Below, piece by piece: positions 15,422 to 25,138 of a stretch of DNA of 64,000 nucleotides; within the stretch, counting starts at the first letter, position 1, and each line of letters opens with the position of its first letter. Where the stretch lies: the NCBI RefSeq assembly GCF_026343335.1, contig NZ_JAPELX010000001.1:8866001-8930000 (forward strand), given 5' to 3'. A model generated the notes under the pieces. That model was given only the letters and a program-made list of their open reading frames with translations, did no database searches and was not told where the DNA came from. This stretch comes from Streptomyces sp. NBC_00078. Lineage in GTDB: Bacteria; Actinomycetota; Actinomycetes; Streptomycetales; Streptomycetaceae. The position numbers were made by a program, and so were the translations under genes.

Positions 15422-15665
15422 CCCGCAGGCCGACATCGGGCGCCGCGCCTGGGTGGCCTGCCCGAAGTGCGACGACCACCGCGGGTGCGCCACCTGCGAG
15501 CAGGAGCGCACCTGCTCCGAGCACTGGCGCTACCTGCTCTCCAACGTCGGCAGCCTGCTCCACCTGCAGTGCAGGTCCTGCACCCACATCTGGACCCACG
15601 AGACCCACTTCGGTGCCACCCGATCCCGCTGGGAGCGCGTTACCAGCGGCCTGCGACAGCGGTGA
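15408..15665 (+). CDS. Small zinc-ribbon-like protein
   Basis: An 85-residue Cys/His-rich protein. The ATG at 15408 has a strong purine-rich ribosome site just upstream (GGAGAGGGGG), which decides the start inside the end of the previous gene. Metal-binding pairs are CPKC near residue 19, CATC near 28 with a further Cys in QERTC, and CRSC near 56 followed by THIWTHETHF. This looks like two zinc ribbons or a rubredoxin-like knuckle. It may bind iron or zinc and act as a redox or assembly factor for the downstream hydrogenase. No named family can be assigned with confidence. Confidence 0.7.
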   Translation: MLPLDPQADIGRRAWVACPKCDDHRGCATCEQERTCSEHWRYLLSNVGSLLHLQCRSCTHIWTHETHFGATRSRWERVTSGLRQR

Positions 15666-15859
15666 TCGTTCACCTCGGCTGACTCGGTGAGCCGGGTCGG
15701 CGGTGCGGCCGCGGGCGATGGCCGGTGAGGCCGAACGGCGGATCGGCGCGCGCTTTTCGGATGACCTGACCGCCTGTCGTCGGGGGCGGCGGGCCGTCTT
15801 GGCCGAGGATCGCGGCCGGAGGCGATACCTGCCTGCCGTTCGTCCGCCCGGAGGCAGCC

Positions 15860-17641
15860 GTGCACATCCTGCTCCTAGCCAGCGCGTTCAACAGCCTCAC
15901 ACAGCGCGCCCACGCCGGACTTCGCGACCGCGGTCACACCGTGGCGGTGGAACTCGCCCTGCCCGGCACCCCGTTGCCGGAAGCCGTGCGGCGGCATGCA
16001 CCGCAGCTCATCGTGGCGCCGATGCTGAAGACGGTGATCCCTGAGGAGGTGTGGAGGGAACACACGTGCCTGATCGTCCATCCGGGGCCCGTGGGCGATC
16101 GCGGCCCGTCCTCCCTGGACTGGGCGATCCACGAGGGCGCAGAGCAATGGGGTGTCACCGTTCTGCAGGCCGACATGGAGATGGACGCCGGAGACGTGTG
16201 GGCCTCGGTACCGTGCCGGGTCCCTCCGGTGTCCAAGAGCGAGCTGTACCGCGGTGAGGTCGCCGACGCCGCGATCGAGGCGCTACTGCTCGCGGTGGAG
16301 CGCTTCGCGGGCGGAACCCACGTACCGCGCAGGCAGGACGCGGTGGGCACGCCCGGGGCCCGCCCGCGCCCGCGGCCCTACCTCGACCAGAGCGTCCGGC
16401 GGATCGACTGGGCCGAGGACTCCACACAGGACGTCCTGCGCAAGCTGAGAGCGGCGGACTCGCAGCCCGGTGTGCTGGACGTGCTGCTCGGCGGCGAGTG
16501 GTATCTGCACGGCGGCCATCCCGAGAGCGTGTTGCGGGGTCGTCCGGGCGAGCTGCTGGCCACCCGGGCCGGGGCGGTCTGCCGGGCCACGAGGGACGGC
16601 GCTGTGTGGATCCCCGAACTGCGGCCCCGGCGCGGGCCGGGGCAGCCGCCCACGTTCAAGCTGCCTGCTGTGCGGGCCCTGGGGGACCGGCTGCCGCCGC
16701 TGCCCGAGTACGCCCTGCCCGTGTTGCCCGAGCCGCAGCACCGTACCTGGTCGGACATCCGCTACCGGGAGGACGGGAACGTGGGCTTCCTGTCGTTCTC
16801 CTTCCCCGGCGGCGCCATGAGCACGGAGCAGTGCCGCCGTCTGCTGGACGCCTACCTGGAAGCGTGCGCGCGCCCCACGTCGGTGCTGGTGCTGGGCGGC
16901 GAACGGGACTTCTTCTCCAACGGGATCCACCTCAACGTCATCGAGGCCGCCGACGACTGCGCCGCCGAGTCCTGGGCGAACATCAACGCCATCGACGATC
17001 TGGTCGAGGCGGTCCTGACGTCGACGGACCGGCTGGTGATCTCGGCGGTCGCGGGCAACGCCGCCGCCGGCGGGGTGATGCTCGCCCTGGCGGCCGACGA
17101 GGTGTGGTGCCGCTCGGGCGCCGTGCTGAACCCCCACTACCGGTTGATGGGTCTGTACGGCTCGGAGTACTGGACGCACACACTGCCGCGCAGGGTGGGT
17201 TCCGCGATGGCCGAGCGGCTCATGAGTGAGGCTCTGCCGGTGAGTTCGGCGGCCGCACTGCGCCTCGGTCTCGTCGACCGAGTGGTCGACTGCGGTCCCG
17301 GCGAGTTCGCGGGGGAGGTCGGCAACCTGGCCGCGCGTCTGGCGTCCCTTCCCGCGACGGCGTCACGGATCACCGCGAAGAAGACGGAGCTGGACCGGCT
17401 GGAGAGCGCGACTCCGCTGGCCGGCTTCCGTGAGCGGGAGCTGGCCCGGATGCGCCGGACCTTCGACGACCCGGACGCCCCGTACCACGCTCTGCGTCGT
17501 TCCTTCGTCCACAAGGAGCGGCCACTGTGCACCCCGCCGCACCTCGATCCGGCCGCGGTTGCGAAAACCGGCCCGATCCCCTCTGCCGCCGGTGTCACCG
17601 GAACGGCCCTCGATGGCGTCGCACCACGGCCGAACGGCTGA
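15860..17641 (+). CDS. hypX: Hydrogenase maturation protein HypX (CO-ligand synthesis)
   Basis: A two-domain enzyme that makes the carbon monoxide ligand of the NiFe active site from a formyl group under aerobic conditions: N10-formyl-tetrahydrofolate to formyl-CoA, then CO. Residues about 1-270 resemble methionyl-tRNA formyltransferase (IVHPGPVGDRGPSSLDWAIH near 73 and VLQADMEMDAGDVWAS near 101). Residues about 310-545 resemble enoyl-CoA hydratase/crotonase (SVLVLGGERDFFSNGIHLNV near 340, AVAGNAAAGGVMLALAADEV near 395). Length (593) is typical. The GTG start follows GGAGG at 5 bases. It sits 63 bases before the structural genes, which implies a hydrogenase assembled in air. Confidence 0.93.
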   Translation: MHILLLASAFNSLTQRAHAGLRDRGHTVAVELALPGTPLPEAVRRHAPQLIVAPMLKTVIPEEVWREHTCLIVHPGPVGDRGPSSLDWAIHEGAEQWGVTVLQADMEMDAGDVWASVPCRVPPVSKSELYRGEVADAAIEALLLAVERFAGGTHVPRRQDAVGTPGARPRPRPYLDQSVRRIDWAEDSTQDVLRKLRAADSQPGVLDVLLGGEWYLHGGHPESVLRGRPGELLATRAGAVCRATRDGAVWIPELRPRRGPGQPPTFKLPAVRALGDRLPPLPEYALPVLPEPQHRTWSDIRYREDGNVGFLSFSFPGGAMSTEQCRRLLDAYLEACARPTSVLVLGGERDFFSNGIHLNVIEAADDCAAESWANINAIDDLVEAVLTSTDRLVISAVAGNAAAGGVMLALAADEVWCRSGAVLNPHYRLMGLYGSEYWTHTLPRRVGSAMAERLMSEALPVSSAAALRLGLVDRVVDCGPGEFAGEVGNLAARLASLPATASRITAKKTELDRLESATPLAGFRERELARMRRTFDDPDAPYHALRRSFVHKERPLCTPPHLDPAAVAKTGPIPSAAGVTGTALDGVAPRPNG

Positions 17642-17704
17642 TACGAAGAAGAGCGACTGTCGAAATGTAGGCCTTCATCCCTTACCTCCCCAGGAGGCGG
17701 TCCC

Positions 17705-18793
<1,089 letters not shown>

Positions 18794-18872
18794 GCATCCG
18801 CCGCAAGTAATCCGCTCCCCGTTCGTGCACCCCCACACGAACCTCCCGCGCAACGAAGGGCACGGCACACAG

Positions 18873-20657
18873 ATGGCACCGACGACGAAGGCGGCCGGCG
18901 ACGGCAGCGGCCTGGTGGAGATGGCCTGGGACCCGATCACCCGGATCGTGGGCAGCCTTGGCATCCACACGAAGATCGACTTCAAGCAGAAGCGTGTCGC
19001 GGAGTGCTACAGCACCTCGTCGGTCTTCCGTGGCTACAGCGTCTTCATGCGCGGCAAGGACCCCCGCGACGCCCACTTCATCACCAGCCGCATCTGCGGC
19101 ATCTGCGGCGACAACCACGCCACCTGCTCGGTGTACGCGCAGAACATGGCGTACGGCGTGAAGCCCCCGCACCTCGCCGAGTGGATCATCAACCTCGGCG
19201 AGTCCGCGGAGTACATGTTCGACCACAACATCTTCCAGGAGAACCTGGTCGGGGTCGACTACTGCGAGAAGATGGTCAAGGAGACCAACCCCGGCGTCCT
19301 CGAACTCGCCGAACGCACCGAGGCCCCGCACGCGGCCGAGCACGGCTACCGCACCATCGCCGACATCATGCGCTCGCTGAACCCCCTCGAAGGGGAGTTC
19401 TACCGTGAGGCGCTCCAGGTCAGCCGCTACACACGCGAGATGTTCTGCCTGATGGAGGGCCGCCATGTGCACCCCTCCACGCTCTACCCGGGCGGCGTCG
19501 GAACCATCGCCTCCGTGCAGCTGTTCACCGACTACCTCAGCCGCCTGATGCGCTACGTCGAGTTCATGAAGCGTGTCGTGCCCCTGCACGACGACCTGTT
19601 CGACTTCTTCTACGAGGCGCTGCCCGGATACGAGGAAGTCGGCCGCCGGCGTGTCCTGCTCGGCTGCTGGGGCGCGCTCAACGACCCCGAGTACTGCGAC
19701 TTCACCTACGCCAACATGACCGACTGGGGACGGAAGATGTTCGTCACCCCGGGCGTGATCGTCGACGGCAAACTCGTCACCAACGACCTCACCGAGATCA
19801 ACCTCGGCATCCGCATCCTGCTGGGCAGCTCCTACTACGAGGACTGGCAGGGCCAGGAGCAGTTCGTCACCCACGACCCGCTCGGCAACCCGGTGGACCC
19901 GCGCCACCCGTGGAACCAGCACACCATCCCCGCCCCGCAGAAGCGGAACTTCGACGACAAGTACAGCTGGGTCATGTCCCCGCGCTGGTTCGACGGCAAG
20001 GACCACCTCGCGCTGGACACCGGCGGCGGCCCCATCGCCCGCCTGTGGTCCACCGCGCTGTCCGGGCTCGTCGACATCGGGTACGTCAAGGCCACCGGCC
20101 ACAGCGTGGTCATCAACCTGCCGCGCACCATGACCAAGCCGGAGACCACCTTCGAGTGGAAGATCCCGCAGTGGTCCAACGCGCTGGAGCGCAACCGCGC
20201 CCGCACCTACTTCCAGGCGTACGCCGCCGCAGTCGCACTGCACTGCGCGGAGAAGGGCCTGGCGGAGGTCCGCGCCGGACGCACCCAGACCTGGGAGAAG
20301 TTCGAGGTCCCGGACGAGGGCATCGGCGTCGGCTTCACCGAGGCGGTCCGAGGCGTCCTGTCCCACCACATGGTGATCCGCGACGGCAAGATCGCCAACT
20401 ACCACCCGTACCCGCCGACCCCCTGGAACGCCAGCACCAGGGACAGCTTCGGCACGCCGGGCCCGTACGAGGACGCCGTGCAGAACACGCCCATCTTCGA
20501 GGAGAACACCCCGGAGAACTTCAAGGGCATCGACATCATGCGCGCCGTCCGCAGCTTCGACCCCTGCCTGCCCTGCGGCGTCCACATGTACGTCGGCGGC
20601 GGCAAGACGGTGAAGTCGATGCACGTGCCCACCGGCCTGAGCGGACTGGGCGGATGA
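18873..20657 (+). CDS. hhyL: [NiFe]-hydrogenase large subunit, group 5/1h
   Basis: Catalytic subunit of 594 residues that oxidises H2, including trace atmospheric H2 in relatives. The NiFe site is held by RICGICGDNH (Cys75, Cys78) and by DPCLPCGVH near the C-terminus (Cys565, Cys568). A 23-residue tail after His571 is the segment the endopeptidase encoded at 23935 would be expected to process. I use the ATG at 18873; a GTG at 18825 is in frame, but the extra 16 residues are not family-like. Its stop overlaps the next gene (GGATGA), beginning a coupled accessory series. Confidence 0.95.
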   Translation: MAPTTKAAGDGSGLVEMAWDPITRIVGSLGIHTKIDFKQKRVAECYSTSSVFRGYSVFMRGKDPRDAHFITSRICGICGDNHATCSVYAQNMAYGVKPPHLAEWIINLGESAEYMFDHNIFQENLVGVDYCEKMVKETNPGVLELAERTEAPHAAEHGYRTIADIMRSLNPLEGEFYREALQVSRYTREMFCLMEGRHVHPSTLYPGGVGTIASVQLFTDYLSRLMRYVEFMKRVVPLHDDLFDFFYEALPGYEEVGRRRVLLGCWGALNDPEYCDFTYANMTDWGRKMFVTPGVIVDGKLVTNDLTEINLGIRILLGSSYYEDWQGQEQFVTHDPLGNPVDPRHPWNQHTIPAPQKRNFDDKYSWVMSPRWFDGKDHLALDTGGGPIARLWSTALSGLVDIGYVKATGHSVVINLPRTMTKPETTFEWKIPQWSNALERNRARTYFQAYAAAVALHCAEKGLAEVRAGRTQTWEKFEVPDEGIGVGFTEAVRGVLSHHMVIRDGKIANYHPYPPTPWNASTRDSFGTPGPYEDAVQNTPIFEENTPENFKGIDIMRAVRSFDPCLPCGVHMYVGGGKTVKSMHVPTGLSGLGG

Positions 20658-21187
20658 GCGCGGGGACGGCGCCCGCGCCGGTGAACGCGGAGCAGACCGG
20701 ACGCCGTGTCGAGGAGGTGCTGGAGCGTCTGGCCGCGAGCGGCGACCCGGCCGCGGCCGCTGCGGCCGAGGAACTCGTCCGGTCCCTCATGGACTTCTAC
20801 GGCGCCGGCCTGGCCCGCATCCTCCACCTGTTGTCCTCCGCTCCCGGCCGGCCGCCGGCCGGACTGCTCGGTGACGAACTGGTCGCGAGCCTGCTCGTCC
20901 TGCACGACCTGCACCCCGAGGACCGCGACACTCGCATCGCCCGGGCCCTCGACAGCGTCCGGGAACACGCCCTGGACGTCGTGGAGTTCGACGAGGAGAG
21001 CGGCACCCTGACCCTGCGCGCCCGTGAGGCCGGCGGCTGCGGTTGCGGCTCCGGCACGGATGCCAGGGAGGCCGCCCAGGCAGCGCTCGCCTGCTTCGCA
21101 CCGGAGGTCAGGGCCGTCGACGTACAGGCAGCACCGTTGGGGCCCACGCTCCTCCAGATCGGCACGGCACCGACGGGGGCCCGATGA
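20654..21187 (+). CDS. NifU-like hydrogenase accessory protein
   Basis: A 177-residue protein whose ATG overlaps the stop of the large-subunit gene. It has an N-terminal helical part (VEEVLERLAASGDPAAAAAA, ELVRSLMDFYGAGLARILHL) and a C-terminal part resembling the NifU/HesB-linked fold (HALDVVEFDEESGTLTLRAR, then GGCGCGSG and EVRAVDVQA). The GCGCG cluster of cysteines could carry iron. NifU-like genes occur at this position in actinobacterial group 5 loci. The role is likely Fe-S cluster delivery to the small subunit. The family link is moderate because the classical CxxC is replaced by CGC. Confidence 0.7.
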   Translation: MSAGTAPAPVNAEQTGRRVEEVLERLAASGDPAAAAAAEELVRSLMDFYGAGLARILHLLSSAPGRPPAGLLGDELVASLLVLHDLHPEDRDTRIARALDSVREHALDVVEFDEESGTLTLRAREAGGCGCGSGTDAREAAQAALACFAPEVRAVDVQAAPLGPTLLQIGTAPTGAR

Positions 21188-21825
21188 CGGCGTCCCCGGC
21201 GACGCGTACGCCCGGCCTGCGGAGGTTCCTCGCCGAGCGACCTGCGCAACCCGAACGCTGCGAGCTGTGCGCCGCGACCGTGGACGCGGACCACCGCCAC
21301 CTGGTCGACACCGAGAAACGCGCCCTCGTCTGCGCCTGCGCCCCCTGCGCGCTTTTGATGGAGCAACCTGGGGCGGCCGCAGGCCGCTTCCGCACGGTCC
21401 CGGCCCGCTACCTCACCGACCCCGGACACCACCTCGACGAGAGTGCGTGGGAGGCTCTGCAGATCCCGGTCGGCGTAGCCTTCCTCTTCCGCAACGCCGC
21501 CCTCGACCGGCTCGTCGCCCTCTACCCGAGCCCGGCCGGAGCCACCGAGAGCGAACTCGAACCGGCCACGTGGACGTCAGTCCTCGGCGGCAGCCGCCTC
21601 GCCCAACTGCTTGAGCCCGACGTGGAAGCGCTGCTCCTTCGCCGCACCGACGGCAGCTTCGACTGCCACCTCGTACCGATCGACATCTGCTATGAACTCG
21701 TCGGCCGCATGCGCCTGTTGTGGCAGGGCTTCGACGGCGGAGCCGAGGCCAGGGCCGCGCTGGAGGCGTTCTTCGCGAACGTCACGCGACGCGTCCGACC
21801 CCTGGACGAGGCGGTGCGCCCGTGA
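21184..21825 (+). CDS. DUF5947-type hydrogenase-locus protein
   Basis: A 213-residue soluble protein, ATGA-coupled to the NifU-like gene. Near its N-terminus are cysteine pairs RCELCAATV and VCACAPCALLM, with HRHLVDTEKRAL between, giving a probable zinc or iron site (C-x2-C ... C-x-C-x2-C). The rest is a mixed fold (WEALQIPVGVAFLFRN, VPIDICYELVGRMRLLWQGF) containing conserved Trp and Tyr. I recognise it as the DUF5947 kind found with actinobacterial hydrogenases. Function is unknown; a redox or assembly helper is likely from context. Confidence 0.7.
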   Translation: MTASPATRTPGLRRFLAERPAQPERCELCAATVDADHRHLVDTEKRALVCACAPCALLMEQPGAAAGRFRTVPARYLTDPGHHLDESAWEALQIPVGVAFLFRNAALDRLVALYPSPAGATESELEPATWTSVLGGSRLAQLLEPDVEALLLRRTDGSFDCHLVPIDICYELVGRMRLLWQGFDGGAEARAALEAFFANVTRRVRPLDEAVRP

Positions 21826-22511
21826 CGGAGTTCTCCTTCACCTGCACCGGCGTCCGCGCCGACCGGTACGCCGCCGGACCGACCCTCGTCTTCCGGCTGC
21901 GCGTCACCACCGCCGACAACGCCCGCGTGCACGCCCTCGCGCTGCGCTGCCAGATCCGCGTCGAACCCGCCCGCCGCGGCTACGGGTCCGCCGAGGCCGA
22001 AGGGCTGGCCGACCTCTTCGGCGAGCGCTCCCGCTGGGGCAGCACCCTCCAACCGGTGCAGTTCGCCCAGGTCTCGCTCATGGTGCCCGGCTTCACCGGG
22101 GAGACCGAAACCGACCTCGTCGTCCCCTGCACCTACGACATGGACATCGCCGCGACCCGCTATCTCACCGCCCTCACCGACGGCGAGGTCCCGCTGCTGA
22201 TGCTCTTCTCCGGTACGGCGTTCACCGGAGACGCCGGCTTCCAGGTCGAGCCGGTCCCGTGGGACCGGGAGGCGGTCTTCCGGATGCCGGTCGCCACCTG
22301 GCGGGAGATGGTCGAGCAGCACTTCCCCGGCTGCGGCTGGATCCGGCTGCCCCGCGACACCATGGACGCCCTCCTCGCCTACCGCTCACGGCACGCCCTG
22401 CCCTCCTGGGAGGCGACCGTCCGGGCGCTGCTGGCCATGGACAGGGGCGGCCCGCCCGCTCACGACCCGCTGCGCGCTCTCACCGCCACCACCGGAAGGA
22501 CCGATCCGTGA
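21822..22511 (+). CDS. DUF6084-type hydrogenase-locus protein
   Basis: A 229-residue protein translated from a GTG that overlaps the stop of the previous gene (GTGA). It is predominantly beta-strand (EFSFTCTGVRADRY, LVFRLRVTTADNARVHALAL) with conserved RYGSAEAEGL-like and WGSTLQPVQF blocks and PGCGWIRLPRDTMDALLAYR near the end. There are no metal-binding Cys motifs. It corresponds to the DUF6084-like family that co-occurs with group 5 hydrogenases; I cannot define its activity. The tight coupling suggests equimolar production with its neighbours. Confidence 0.68.
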   Translation: MTEFSFTCTGVRADRYAAGPTLVFRLRVTTADNARVHALALRCQIRVEPARRGYGSAEAEGLADLFGERSRWGSTLQPVQFAQVSLMVPGFTGETETDLVVPCTYDMDIAATRYLTALTDGEVPLLMLFSGTAFTGDAGFQVEPVPWDREAVFRMPVATWREMVEQHFPGCGWIRLPRDTMDALLAYRSRHALPSWEATVRALLAMDRGGPPAHDPLRALTATTGRTDP

Positions 22512-23938
22512 CCGTGACCGCGTTCGCCCCTGAGACCGAGGAGCGGTTGGCCCTCGCCCGGCAGGTGGCCGACGCCGTCCTCTTCGAGGGCTATGTGCTC
22601 TACCCCTACCGCGCCTCGGCGGCCAAGAACCGGCTGCGCTGGCAGTTCGGGGTGCTCGTGCCGCCCGGCTGGGGCGCCGACAGCCAGGAGCACGCCTTCC
22701 AGCACACCGAATGCCTGATGGACCCGAAGGCGGGCGCGACCCTCTCGGTCGAAGTGCGCTTCCTGCACGCCCGACGGCGCACGGTGCAGCAGGCCCGCCC
22801 GGACGGCGGCTACGACACGGTGCGCGAACTCCGCCTCGACGACCGGGTGCTGGTGCCCTGGGACGAGGGGAGCGAGGAGCGCGTCGAGGTGGTCGCGTCG
22901 GTGGACGAGCTCTTCGGCGACGGCGTCACGTATCCCTTCCGACGCCCGGCCCGCGAGGACACCGCACCGGTCCTGGACGAAGCCGGCCGAACCGTCGGCC
23001 GACTGGTCCGCCGGTGCGAGGAGATCAGCGGGACGGTCCGGCTGTCGGCCCGCGAACTCGACGGCCCCTACCGGACCGCGCGGCTGAGCGCCGTCGTCGA
23101 GAACACCAGCGACTGGACACCGCCCGAGGGCCGCGGCGCCGACCGGGACGCGGCGCTTCCGCACTCCTTGGTGGCCACCCACCTCCTCATGGCCCTCAGC
23201 GCCGGATCGTTCCTGTCGATGACCGATCCCCCCGAGTGGGCCAAGGGCGCGGTCACCGCCTGCCGCAACCTGCACACCTGGCCCGTACTCGCCGGCGAAC
23301 CCGGCCGCGCCGACCTCGTACTGTCCTCGCCGATCATCCTGGAGGACCATCCGGCCATCGCGCCGGAAAGCCCCGGCGCGCTCTACGACGCCACCGAGAT
23401 CGACGAGATCCTCGCGCTGCGCACCGCGGCCCTCACCGACGAGGAGAAACGCGAGGCCCGGGGCACCGACGAGCGGGCGGCCGCCGTGATCGAGCTGGCG
23501 GACTCGATGCCGGCAGAGGTCCTGGAGCGTCTGCACGGGGCGGTGCGGAGCCTGCGCGAGGTGACCGGCCCGGGCCCCGCCGCCCCGGACGGCGGTTTTC
23601 CCGACGAGCACGGGGTGCAGCGGCCCGACACCCCCTGGTGGGACCCCGCGAGCGAGGCGGGATTCGACCCGGCACAGGACCGTGTGCTCGTGGACGGCCG
23701 GTCGTTGGGCAAGGGCAGCCGCGTCGCGTTGCACCCCGGCCTGCGGCGCACAGACGCGCAGGACATCTTCCTGCGGGGCCGGACCGCGAAAATCGAGGCG
23801 GTGCTGCACGACGTCGACGGCGGCGTGCACCTGGCGGTCACGGTCGAGGGCGACCCGGGCGCCGACATCCGCCGCGAGCAGGGACGGTTCCTGTACTTCC
23901 AGCCCGACGAGGTCACACCGCTGGAGGACGACGGATGA
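22508..23938 (+). CDS. Hydrogenase-locus protein of unknown function, 476 aa
   Basis: GTGA-coupled to the previous gene; the start is MTVTAFAPETEERLALARQV. The largest of the unknown accessory proteins. The N-terminal half has a conserved block (FEGYVLYPYRASAAKNRLRW) and strand-rich repeats. The middle has DAALPHSLVATHLLMALSAG, and the C-terminus holds short strands (VLVDGRSLGKGSRVALHPGL, QDIFLRGRTAKIEAVLHDVD). There are no signal, membrane or clear catalytic motifs. Its position between DUF6084 and the endopeptidase is conserved in Streptomyces loci as far as I recall. It could be a scaffold or chaperone for the hydrogenase. Confidence 0.7.
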   Translation: MTVTAFAPETEERLALARQVADAVLFEGYVLYPYRASAAKNRLRWQFGVLVPPGWGADSQEHAFQHTECLMDPKAGATLSVEVRFLHARRRTVQQARPDGGYDTVRELRLDDRVLVPWDEGSEERVEVVASVDELFGDGVTYPFRRPAREDTAPVLDEAGRTVGRLVRRCEEISGTVRLSARELDGPYRTARLSAVVENTSDWTPPEGRGADRDAALPHSLVATHLLMALSAGSFLSMTDPPEWAKGAVTACRNLHTWPVLAGEPGRADLVLSSPIILEDHPAIAPESPGALYDATEIDEILALRTAALTDEEKREARGTDERAAAVIELADSMPAEVLERLHGAVRSLREVTGPGPAAPDGGFPDEHGVQRPDTPWWDPASEAGFDPAQDRVLVDGRSLGKGSRVALHPGLRRTDAQDIFLRGRTAKIEAVLHDVDGGVHLAVTVEGDPGADIRREQGRFLYFQPDEVTPLEDDG

Positions 23939-24477
23939 ACCTTCCCCCACCGGCAGGTCCAAGGACCCTCGTCGCGGGCATCGGCAACATCCTCCTCTCG
24001 GACGACGGCTTCGGCGTGGAGACCGCACGCCGGCTCGCCGAGCGCGACCTGCCCGGACACATCGAGGTCGTGGACATCGGGGTGCGTGGCGTGCACCTCG
24101 CCTATCAGCTCCTGGACGGCTACGACACCCTCGTCCTCCTGGACGCCACGGCGCGCGGGCAAGCCCCCGGCACGCTGTACGTGATCGAACACGACATCGG
24201 CACAGACCCCACGCCCAGCAGCCCCGCGCTGGACGGCCACCGGATGACCCCTGACGCCGTCCTCGCACTGCTGGGCACCCTGTGCGCCGGTGCCGGCGGC
24301 GAGCCACCCCGCCGCGTCCTGGTCGTCGGCTGCGAACCGGCCTCCGTGGACGAGGGCATCGGTCTCAGTGCGCCGGTGTCCGAAGCCGTACCGGAGGCCG
24401 TCCGGCTGATCGAAGAACTGCTGCGGAACGGTGAGCCGTCCGTGGCGCAGGCCTCCACCACTGAGGCTTCGACATGA
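23935..24477 (+). CDS. Hydrogenase maturation endopeptidase (HyaD/HoxM family)
   Basis: A 180-residue protease expected to process the C-terminal tail of the large subunit once nickel is inserted. Family markers are TLVAGIGNILLSDDGFGVET (Asp/Glu nickel-sensing residue in the SDDGFG loop), IEVVDIGVRGVHLAYQL, TLVLLDAT and the conserved His in ALDGHRMTPDAVLALLG. VLVVGCEPASVDEGIGLS closes the core. Length is typical of family M52. Its ATG overlaps the stop of the preceding gene (ATGA). The cognate target is the DPCLPCGVH region of the large subunit encoded upstream. Confidence 0.92.
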   Translation: MNLPPPAGPRTLVAGIGNILLSDDGFGVETARRLAERDLPGHIEVVDIGVRGVHLAYQLLDGYDTLVLLDATARGQAPGTLYVIEHDIGTDPTPSSPALDGHRMTPDAVLALLGTLCAGAGGEPPRRVLVVGCEPASVDEGIGLSAPVSEAVPEAVRLIEELLRNGEPSVAQASTTEAST

Positions 24478-24488
24478 GGAGAGACCGG

Positions 24489-24593
24489 ATGAAGAAGATC
24501 GTCATCGGCGGAGCGGCCCTCGCCGCCTTGGTCGCCGTCGTCGCCGAAGTGCTTCCCGATGTGCGGCGCTACCTGCGGATCCGCCGAATGTGA
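24489..24593 (+). CDS. Very small protein, 34 aa (DUF6893-like)
   Basis: A 34-residue ORF beginning MKKIVIGGAALAALVAVV and ending RRYLRIRRM. It is one hydrophobic helix with a basic tail. GGAGAG lies 6 bases before the ATG. Proteins of this size and pattern in Streptomyces are classed as DUF6893, often next to hydrogenase genes. It may be a membrane anchor or assembly peptide. Found by reading the gap between the endopeptidase and hypA. Confidence 0.6.
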   Translation: MKKIVIGGAALAALVAVVAEVLPDVRRYLRIRRM

Positions 24594-24736
24594 ACCCGGC
24601 CGGACACCGGTGTGCCGGGCGGTTGCGTCGAACGGCGTACCTGCCAGCCGGCGACGGCGTGCCGGGCCCGGCGACCCGGACCCACGCGCCTCTAATGAAG
24701 GCAGTCGGGAGGCAGGCTGCGGAAGGACGGACACCC

Positions 24737-25135
24737 ATGCATGAGATGTCGGTCGCGCTGGCAGTCGTCGACCAGGTGGCCGAGGCCGCCACGCGGGCCG
24801 GAGGCGTCACGGCGGTGCGATCGGTACGGCTCCAGGTGGGCGAACTGGCCGGCGTCGTACCCGATGCGCTCGCCTTCTCCTTCGAACTGGCCTGTGCCGG
24901 AACCCTGCTGGAAGGCGCCGAACTGGTCACCGAAGCGGTGCCGGGCCGGGCCCGCTGCGCGCCCTGCGCACACGAATGGGCCGTCGGCATGCCGCCCCGG
25001 CTGACCTGCCCGGCGTGCGGCGCGACGCGTACCGACCTGCTCGCGGGCCGGGAACTGCAGATCGTCGATGTGCACTGGGAGGACGGCGGCCCTACCTACG
25101 CCCCCACCCGCGAACCGATCTCCGAGGAGCGCTGA
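24737..25135 (+). CDS. hypA: Hydrogenase nickel incorporation protein HypA
   Basis: A 132-residue nickel-delivery protein that works with HypB. The N-terminal MHEMSV carries His2, the nickel ligand. A zinc-ribbon is formed by CAPCAHEW near residue 75 and CPACGAT near 94. Length is slightly long for HypA because of a short C-terminal tail. A purine-rich ribosome site (GGAAGGACGG) lies upstream. It starts the hypA-B-F-C-D-E block, three bases before hypB. Confidence 0.93.
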   Translation: MHEMSVALAVVDQVAEAATRAGGVTAVRSVRLQVGELAGVVPDALAFSFELACAGTLLEGAELVTEAVPGRARCAPCAHEWAVGMPPRLTCPACGATRTDLLAGRELQIVDVHWEDGGPTYAPTREPISEER

Positions 25136-25138
25136 ACC

